Source: Burkholderia sp. Ac-20379 (GTDB taxonomy: Bacteria; Pseudomonadota; Gammaproteobacteria; Burkholderiales; Burkholderiaceae). From it: a stretch of 44,438 nucleotides of DNA. The position numbers were made by a program, and so were the translations under genes. The number at the start of each line of letters is the position of its first letter. Position 1 is the first letter of the stretch. Below are positions 40,387-44,438 of the stretch, one piece after another. Under the pieces are notes generated by a model, which made no database searches, was not told the origin of the DNA, and saw nothing but the letters and a program-made list of their open reading frames with translations. Location of the stretch: contig NZ_JAAGPF010000022.1 in NCBI RefSeq assembly GCF_017104645.1, positions 1 to 44,438 on the forward strand. The letters are read 5' to 3'.

Positions 40387-41633
40387 CGCTCCGGCCTCGC
40401 AACCACGGTTCCCGCCGACAATTCAAGCGCCACTTTCGTATGGCCCTGCTGTTTCGCGTCGATCAGCGTATCCGCCAGCGATTCCTCGACGGCCCGCAGC
40501 AAATCCCGCGACGAGGCGCCGAGCCCCAGGCGTTGCTGGCGTCGCATCATGTCCACCAGGATCTCGGGATCGATGCCCTGCTCCGCGACGTCGAGCCCGT
40601 ATCCCTTGATCATCGCCTCGATTTCGAGTGCCGCCACCCGTGCGATATCGAGACCGGACAGCGCGCGAAACACGAAGATCCGGTCGATCCGGTTCAGGAC
40701 TTCCGGCGCGAAGCCCGCCTCGCGCAGCGCGTTCGTCGAGGCGCGGCGCAAGCCGTCGGGATCGTCGGCCAGACTGGTGCTCAAGGCCTGCAGATCGTCG
40801 GTCGCCGCATTGGTGGTCAGGACGAAAATCGCGCGCGTGGTGGAAATCTGCCGGCCGTCGGACGCCTCGGTCACGAAGCCGTCGTTCCAGGCGGTCAGGA
40901 AATTCTTGTGAACCTCGGGATGCGCCTTCTCGATCTCGTCGAGCAGCACGACGGCATCGGGCGTGTCGCGCAGCGCGGCGGTCAGCTTGCCGTACGTGTT
41001 CGAGCCGACATACCCCTTGGCCGCCCCGAACAGTTGCGTGGCCGCATGCGCGCCGCCCGAGAACTGCGTCATGTCGAAATGCAGCAGGCGGCGCCCCAGG
41101 TCTTCGGCCAGACACTTGGCCAGATAGGTTTTGCCGGTGCCGGGCGGGCCCGCGAGCATGAACACGCCGATCGGCTTGTTGCGCTGCCGCAGTGCAAGAC
41201 GGCGGCGAATCTGCGCGGCGATGTCGTCGCACACGGCGTCCTGTCCGATCACCCGGCTCTTGAGCGACAGGGCGAGCCGCTCCGCATCGATCACTTGCGG
41301 TTCGGGCTCCTGGGCCAGTTTGTCTTCCAATACCCGGCGATTCGTCAACCGATCAAGCGCATCCATGAGCCACCCGTTTACCTTTCGATGGGAATTCCCG
41401 CGTCGAGACCGGTCGTGAAACCATCCCGCGAACACAACCAACCAGAACAGCACGGCGAGTGCGAATACCCACCATGCCTGCGCATGCAGAATATCGGCCG
41501 CCTTGTTTTCAAAACGGCTCAGGCCGCCGCCATTCGGGCTGTGCAATAAAAGAAACTGAATCAGCGAAATCGCGACAAGCAGGACGACGGCAAGCGGCGC
41601 ATAACGGGCCGCCATGGTATTAAGCCAGCGCAT
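40383..41633 (-). CDS. membrane-anchored ClpB/Hsp100-like single-ring AAA+ ATPase
   Basis: A 416-residue protein with two N-terminal membrane helices (about 12-30 and 53-72) and one AAA+ module of the Clp/Hsp100 D2 type. Walker A is GPPGTGKT at 162-169, a substrate-gripping pore loop GYVG is at 207-210, Walker B is LLDEIEKAHPEV at about 230-241, sensor-1 TTN is at 273-275, and the Arg finger is in LNRIDRIFVF at 315. A ClpB-D2-small-like lid follows (GLGASSRDLLRAVEESLADT), where the usual sensor-2 GAR reads GAS. No ClpP-binding IGF-type loop or protease domain is seen, so it probably unfolds or remodels substrates at the membrane. The start ATG shares one base with the upstream stop (TAATG). 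It is neither ClpV nor ClpB, which have two rings and no membrane segments. Confidence 0.85.
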   Translation of the reverse strand: MRWLNTMAARYAPLAVVLLVAISLIQFLLLHSPNGGGLSRFENKAADILHAQAWWVFALAVLFWLVVFAGWFHDRSRRGNSHRKVNGWLMDALDRLTNRRVLEDKLAQEPEPQVIDAERLALSLKSRVIGQDAVCDDIAAQIRRRLALRQRNKPIGVFMLAGPPGTGKTYLAKCLAEDLGRRLLHFDMTQFSGGAHAATQLFGAAKGYVGSNTYGKLTAALRDTPDAVVLLDEIEKAHPEVHKNFLTAWNDGFVTEASDGRQISTTRAIFVLTTNAATDDLQALSTSLADDPDGLRRASTNALREAGFAPEVLNRIDRIFVFRALSGLDIARVAALEIEAMIKGYGLDVAEQGIDPEILVDMMRRQQRLGLGASSRDLLRAVEESLADTLIDAKQQGHTKVALELSAGTVVARPER

Positions 41634-42376
41634 TACGGTGTCCTGACGTTGAGATTCAATACCTGGCCTTCGCTCATGACCGGCAGCACGGCTTGCGTCG
41701 CGCCCGATGCGAGGCCCACCGTGATCCCGCCGCCGTCGCCGTCGCGCACGCCGGTCATGCGGAGCTGGCCGTCGGCCGGCACCGGCACGGCGAAGGTGAT
41801 GCCCTGCTTGGTCAACGACACCGTCCGCGCATAGCCCCCGCTTTCGATGCGCACCGCGTCGCCGTCCTCGACATCGGTGTCCCAAAGGCGGATCCACACC
41901 AGTTGCGGATGCGACTGCCGCGCGGCGGCCGGTGCGGGACGCGCCACCGGAGCAGGAACAGGAGCGGGAGCAGGCACTGCGGCGGCGTTCGGCCGGCCGG
42001 CGTTCTGCGCGGGTGCCGCCGCATGGGGCGCGGCGGCAGGCGGCGCGACATGAAGGCGTGCGAACAGGGCGTCGCGATCGTTGGCGGCCAGATGCATCGA
42101 ATCGATGGCGGCCGGAATGTCGTCGGGCGTCACGCCAGCCAGCGGCAGCGCCCCGCGCGATTCGAATGCTTCGATGCGGGCCTGACGGTCTGCCGTGCTG
42201 ACGCTGTCGCCCGCATGTGCCGCAAGCAGCGTGCTGCCCGACGTATAGAACACGGCGCCCGCGATCAGCGCGGCGGCAACCGCGGTGGCGGCAATGGACT
42301 TCGGCACGACGACACTGCGTTGAGATTGCGTGACGGCCTGTTCGTCAGGTTTCGCGCCTGGTCTTTCCATGCCCAT
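41633..42376 (-). CDS. bitopic membrane protein of unknown family (first gene of ClpB-like operon)
   Basis: Protein of about 247 residues. The ATG at 42376 is preferred because GGGGTG lies upstream; a GTG at 42385 and an ATG at 42370 are alternatives. A membrane helix at about 27-46 (IAATAVAAALIAGAVFY) follows a polar N-terminus. A helical charged region comes next (STADRQARIEAFESRG, DDIPAAIDSMHLAANDRDAL), then a Pro/Ala spacer. A compact C-terminal beta domain follows: QLVWIRLWDTDVEDGDAVRI, GGYARTVSLTKQGITFAVPV, VMSEGQVLNLNVRTP. I recall similar C-terminal domains as uncharacterised in Burkholderia. It is first in the coupled three-gene operon, so it may sense or present substrates to the ATPase; this is inference. 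Confidence 0.8.
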   Translation of the reverse strand: MGMERPGAKPDEQAVTQSQRSVVVPKSIAATAVAAALIAGAVFYTSGSTLLAAHAGDSVSTADRQARIEAFESRGALPLAGVTPDDIPAAIDSMHLAANDRDALFARLHVAPPAAAPHAAAPAQNAGRPNAAAVPAPAPVPAPVARPAPAAARQSHPQLVWIRLWDTDVEDGDAVRIESGGYARTVSLTKQGITFAVPVPADGQLRMTGVRDGDGGGITVGLASGATQAVLPVMSEGQVLNLNVRTP

Positions 42377-42652
42377 GAAGCCCACACCCCGATTTTTCTC
42401 TCGATGACCCGATATTTTGATAAAGCGCTCGGGTCAGACGGCGAAGAGAATATCGCTATTCGAAGTAACTGGGAATCTAAAATGGCACGCGATTAAATCA
42501 ATTACAGATTACCGACTGAAATATATCCAAAGCATTTTATTTATTACAGATCGCCTTGATCTCGCCGGAACACGCACTCGCCGCGACATCGCCGAGCCGC
42601 GCCGCCCATGCGCTTCGGGTATGCTCCAAGGCCCGAGTCCGCCGTCACGCCC
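42377..42652. promoter_or_regulatory. divergent promoter region of the three-gene operon
   Basis: GC drops over 42400-42560 (many TATTTT, AAAT and TTATTTATTA runs), in contrast to both flanks. The minus-strand operon and the plus-strand MEKHLA gene both start from here. No specific operator was identified. Confidence 0.4.
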
Positions 42653-43117
42653 ATGCTCCCGCTCCACAGCGCCCCCGAGTTCTACCGCCTCCTCGCCGAC
42701 AGCCACGCCCGCCTGCTCGGCAAACCGCTCGTGCCGCACGGCGACAGCCTCTCGCCTGCCGAGGCCGCCGCATGGCTCTACGAACACGCGCCGTTCGCCG
42801 TGCTCGCGCACAACACCGCCGCCGATCCCGTGTTCATCTACGGCAACAAGGCCGCGCAGCAGCGCTTCGGCTACGACTGGGATGAAATCACCCGGCTGCC
42901 GTCGCGGCTGTCGGCCGAGGCGCCGAACCGCGAGGAGCGGCAGCGCTTTCTCGAACGCGTGCAACGGCTCGGCTACGAAGCCGGTTACCGGGGCGTGCGG
43001 ATCACGAAATCGGGCCAGCGCTTCATGATCGAGGAAGCCACGCTGTGGCAGTTGATCGATGCGGACGGCACGCTGCACGGCCAGGCCGTGACCATCCTGC
43101 GCACGCGCGAGCTCTGA
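42653..43117 (+). CDS. MEKHLA domain-containing protein
   Basis: A 154-residue cytoplasmic protein of the MEKHLA family, a PAS-related fold. Recognisable features are LLADSHARLLGKPLVPHGDS near the start, AAWLYEHAPFAVLAHNTAAD, PVFIYGNKAAQQRFGYDWDE, ITKSGQRFMIEEATLWQLID and a C-terminal GQAVTILRTREL. The family's role is unclear; it is thought to sense light, redox or a ligand through the PAS-like pocket. The ATG at 42653 is chosen to match family length; an in-frame ATG at 42608 is possible. It converges on the ABC gene. Confidence 0.85.
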   Translation: MLPLHSAPEFYRLLADSHARLLGKPLVPHGDSLSPAEAAAWLYEHAPFAVLAHNTAADPVFIYGNKAAQQRFGYDWDEITRLPSRLSAEAPNREERQRFLERVQRLGYEAGYRGVRITKSGQRFMIEEATLWQLIDADGTLHGQAVTILRTREL

Positions 43118-43120
43118 TCC

Positions 43121-43147
43121 GCGGCCGCCGCGCGCGGCGGCGGCCGA
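43121..43147. terminator. GC-rich hairpin between convergent genes
   Basis: CGGCCGCCGCGCG paired with CGCGGCGGCGGCCG forms a long GC stem with one bulged triplet, a few bases after the MEKHLA stop and before the ABC gene stop. There is no T-tract, so it may act as a bidirectional block or only stabilise 3' ends. Confidence 0.35.
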
Positions 43148-43183
43148 CGAACTCAAACAGCAATCAAACAGCAGGCGGCGCAC

Positions 43184-44438
43184 TCAAGCCGCCGCCAACG
43201 CCTCCCGATCCGCGCCCTGCCTGCGCCGCCGCCCCGGCGACGCGGCCAGCAACTGCCGCGTGTAATCGGCGCGGGGCGCGTCGAGCACGGCCTGGGCCTC
43301 GCCCGCCTCGACCACCTTCCCATCCTTCATCACGAGCACGCGATCGCTGACATGGCGGATCACGTCGAGATCGTGCGAGATGAAGATCAGCGACACGCCG
43401 AGCGACGCCTGCAATTCGCCGAGCAGATCGAGCACTTGCGCCTGCACGTAGACGTCGAGCGCGGACACCGGCTCGTCGCACACGATCAGCGCCGGTTCGG
43501 CCGCCACCGCGCGCGCGATCGCGATGCGCTGCCGCTGCCCGCCCGACAGCGATGCGGGCCGCCGCTCGAGATAGCTGCCGTCGAGTCCCACGCGCTCCAG
43601 CAGCGCGACCGCGCGCGCCGCGTGCTCGGCCTTCGGCAGCCGCGCGGCGTACAGGCCGTCGTCGAGCAGCTCGCGCACGGTGTGACGCGGATCGAACGAG
43701 CCGAGCGGATCCTGCGGGATATAGCGCAGCCGGGGCCGCGCGTCGCGCCGGTCGCGCTCGCGGGCGCCCGCGCCGTTCCAGCGCCGGCCGAGGAATTCGA
43801 CATCGCCGGCGCTCGGTTCGAGCAGACCGAGCACGATGTTCGCGGTGGTGCTCTTGCCCGAGCCCGATTCGCCGACGATGCCGAGCACCTCGCCGCGCCG
43901 CACCGAGAACGACACATCGTCGAGCGCGACGAACGGCGCGCCGCCGCGTTGCGGATAAGCCTTGCCGATGCCGTTCACGCGCAGCACCACGTCGCCGTCC
44001 GGGCCGGGCGAACGCCGCTCGGGCAACGGCTCCCGCACGATCTGCAATGCGCCGCGCGCGTCTTCGGCGGCCCCCTGATCGTCGCCCGACTCAACCGAAT
44101 CGGCCGATTCGACCGAGTCGGCCAGCCGCGCGGTGGCGAGCCGATGCCCGCGCGAACGGCCGTCCGGCTGCGCGGCCAGCAACTGCCGCGTGTAGCGATG
44201 CGCGGGCCACGCCAGCACGCTGCGCGTCGGGCCGCTGTCGACCACCTCGCCGCGATGCATGACGAGCACGCGGTCGGCAATCCCCTCCACCACGGCCAGA
44301 TCGTGGCTGATCAGCAGCAAGCCGATGCCGGCGCGCAGCCGTTCCGCGAGCACGGCCAGCACCTGCGCCTGCACGGTCACGTCGAGCGCGGTGGTGGGTT
44401 CGTCGGCGATCACGAGCGGCGGCGCGGCGGCGATCGCC
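43184..44438 (-). CDS. peptide-type ABC transporter, tandem ATPase (5' partial)
   Basis: Fused two-domain ATPase of the dipeptide/oligopeptide importer class (DppD-DppF fusion, like YejF/GsiA). The frame runs off the right window edge. The first nucleotide-binding domain begins within its Walker B (LVIADEPTTALDVTVQAQVL) and continues with the H-loop (LLLISHDLAVVEGIADRVLV). After a linker of about 60 residues the second domain is complete: Walker A GESGSGKSTT, Q-loop IPQDPLGSFDPRHTVREL, signature LSGGQRQRIAIARAV, Walker B ALIVCDEPVSALDVYVQAQV, and H-loop ISHDLDVIRHVSDRVLVMKD. It should power import of peptides or similar solutes with permeases encoded beyond the window. The linker contains a short SVESADSVES repeat. 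Confidence 0.93.
   Translation of the reverse strand, partial: AIAAAPPLVIADEPTTALDVTVQAQVLAVLAERLRAGIGLLLISHDLAVVEGIADRVLVMHRGEVVDSGPTRSVLAWPAHRYTRQLLAAQPDGRSRGHRLATARLADSVESADSVESGDDQGAAEDARGALQIVREPLPERRSPGPDGDVVLRVNGIGKAYPQRGGAPFVALDDVSFSVRRGEVLGIVGESGSGKSTTANIVLGLLEPSAGDVEFLGRRWNGAGARERDRRDARPRLRYIPQDPLGSFDPRHTVRELLDDGLYAARLPKAEHAARAVALLERVGLDGSYLERRPASLSGGQRQRIAIARAVAAEPALIVCDEPVSALDVYVQAQVLDLLGELQASLGVSLIFISHDLDVIRHVSDRVLVMKDGKVVEAGEAQAVLDAPRADYTRQLLAASPGRRRRQGADREALAAA

Noticed and set aside
39148..41549. Long plus-strand frames across the three-gene operon
   Set aside because: No domain or ribosome-binding site; antisense of genes with intact AAA+ motifs and membrane helices.
40383..41633. 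AAA+ ATPase as T6SS ClpV
   Set aside because: Single ATPase ring, two membrane helices and no ClpV N-domain; no T6SS core genes nearby.
1..44438. CRISPR arrays, tRNA and rRNA genes
   Set aside because: No regularly spaced direct repeats and no cloverleaf or rRNA-like segments were seen on either strand by eye.

Overview
The window is high-GC DNA (coding core visibly around 65-70% GC) with the codon use, gene families and short 1-4 base gene overlaps of a Burkholderia-type betaproteobacterium. This is an inference from siderophore receptors with an RhtX/FptX-type importer, a PAAR/Rhs type VI effector with an Eag-type adaptor, an L-talarate/galactarate dehydratase under a LacI-family repressor, and a MEKHLA protein. 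No rRNA, tRNA or CRISPR array was seen.

Layout. 1-3.3 kb: a TonB-dependent receptor (5' end outside the window) followed after one base by an FptX-like importer. 3.3-4.5 kb: a lower-GC hypothetical gene that appears to have landed beside a truncated gene remnant. 4.6-7.8 kb: a FhuA/FoxA-type ferric-siderophore receptor divergent from an AraC regulator. 7.9-12.1 kb: DUF3592 protein, PhzF-family protein, D-2-hydroxyacid dehydrogenase and an MHS-family transporter. 12.1-23.6 kb: a lower-GC, decayed accessory island. It holds a coiled-coil KfrA/TnpT-like protein, a broken tyrosine recombinase, a standalone TIR (PF10137-type) protein, an intact-looking two-gene IetAS anti-phage system (AAA+ ATPase plus subtilisin-like protease), an orphan Pycsar-type cyclase that has lost its 5' end and its effector, and a decapitated LysR gene. 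23.9-31.2 kb: a type VI secretion payload operon, vgrG - Eag/DcrB-like adaptor - 1430-residue PAAR/Rhs protein with a C-terminal deaminase toxin - Imm10-like immunity gene. 31.7-33.9 kb: small hypothetical genes, an AhpD-like/CMD protein and a RlaP-type nucleotidyltransferase. 34.1-36.6 kb: L-talarate/galactarate dehydratase divergent from a LacI-family regulator, with two near-identical 16-bp operator-like palindromes between them. 36.6-38.9 kb: a small Pro-rich protein, an exported repeat protein and a CPA1-type cation/proton antiporter, then an autotransporter remnant. 39.2-42.4 kb: a translationally coupled three-gene operon of unknown function (bitopic protein, membrane-anchored ClpB-like AAA+ ATPase, second bitopic protein). 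42.6-44.4 kb: a MEKHLA protein and a truncated peptide-type ABC ATPase.

How the genes work together. The left flank serves iron uptake and small hydroxyacid metabolism. The middle is a defence island in decay, where IetAS is the only module that looks complete; two of its genes (TIR and cyclase) end abruptly head-to-head against truncated plus-strand genes, which suggests deletions. The vgrG-adaptor-rhs-immunity block is a self-contained interbacterial weapon that needs a T6SS apparatus encoded elsewhere. The best candidate for an undescribed system is the three-gene operon at 39.2-42.4 kb: a two-TM, single-ring, Clp/Hsp100-type unfoldase coupled by 1- and 4-base overlaps to two single-pass proteins with large extracytoplasmic domains and no recognised function.
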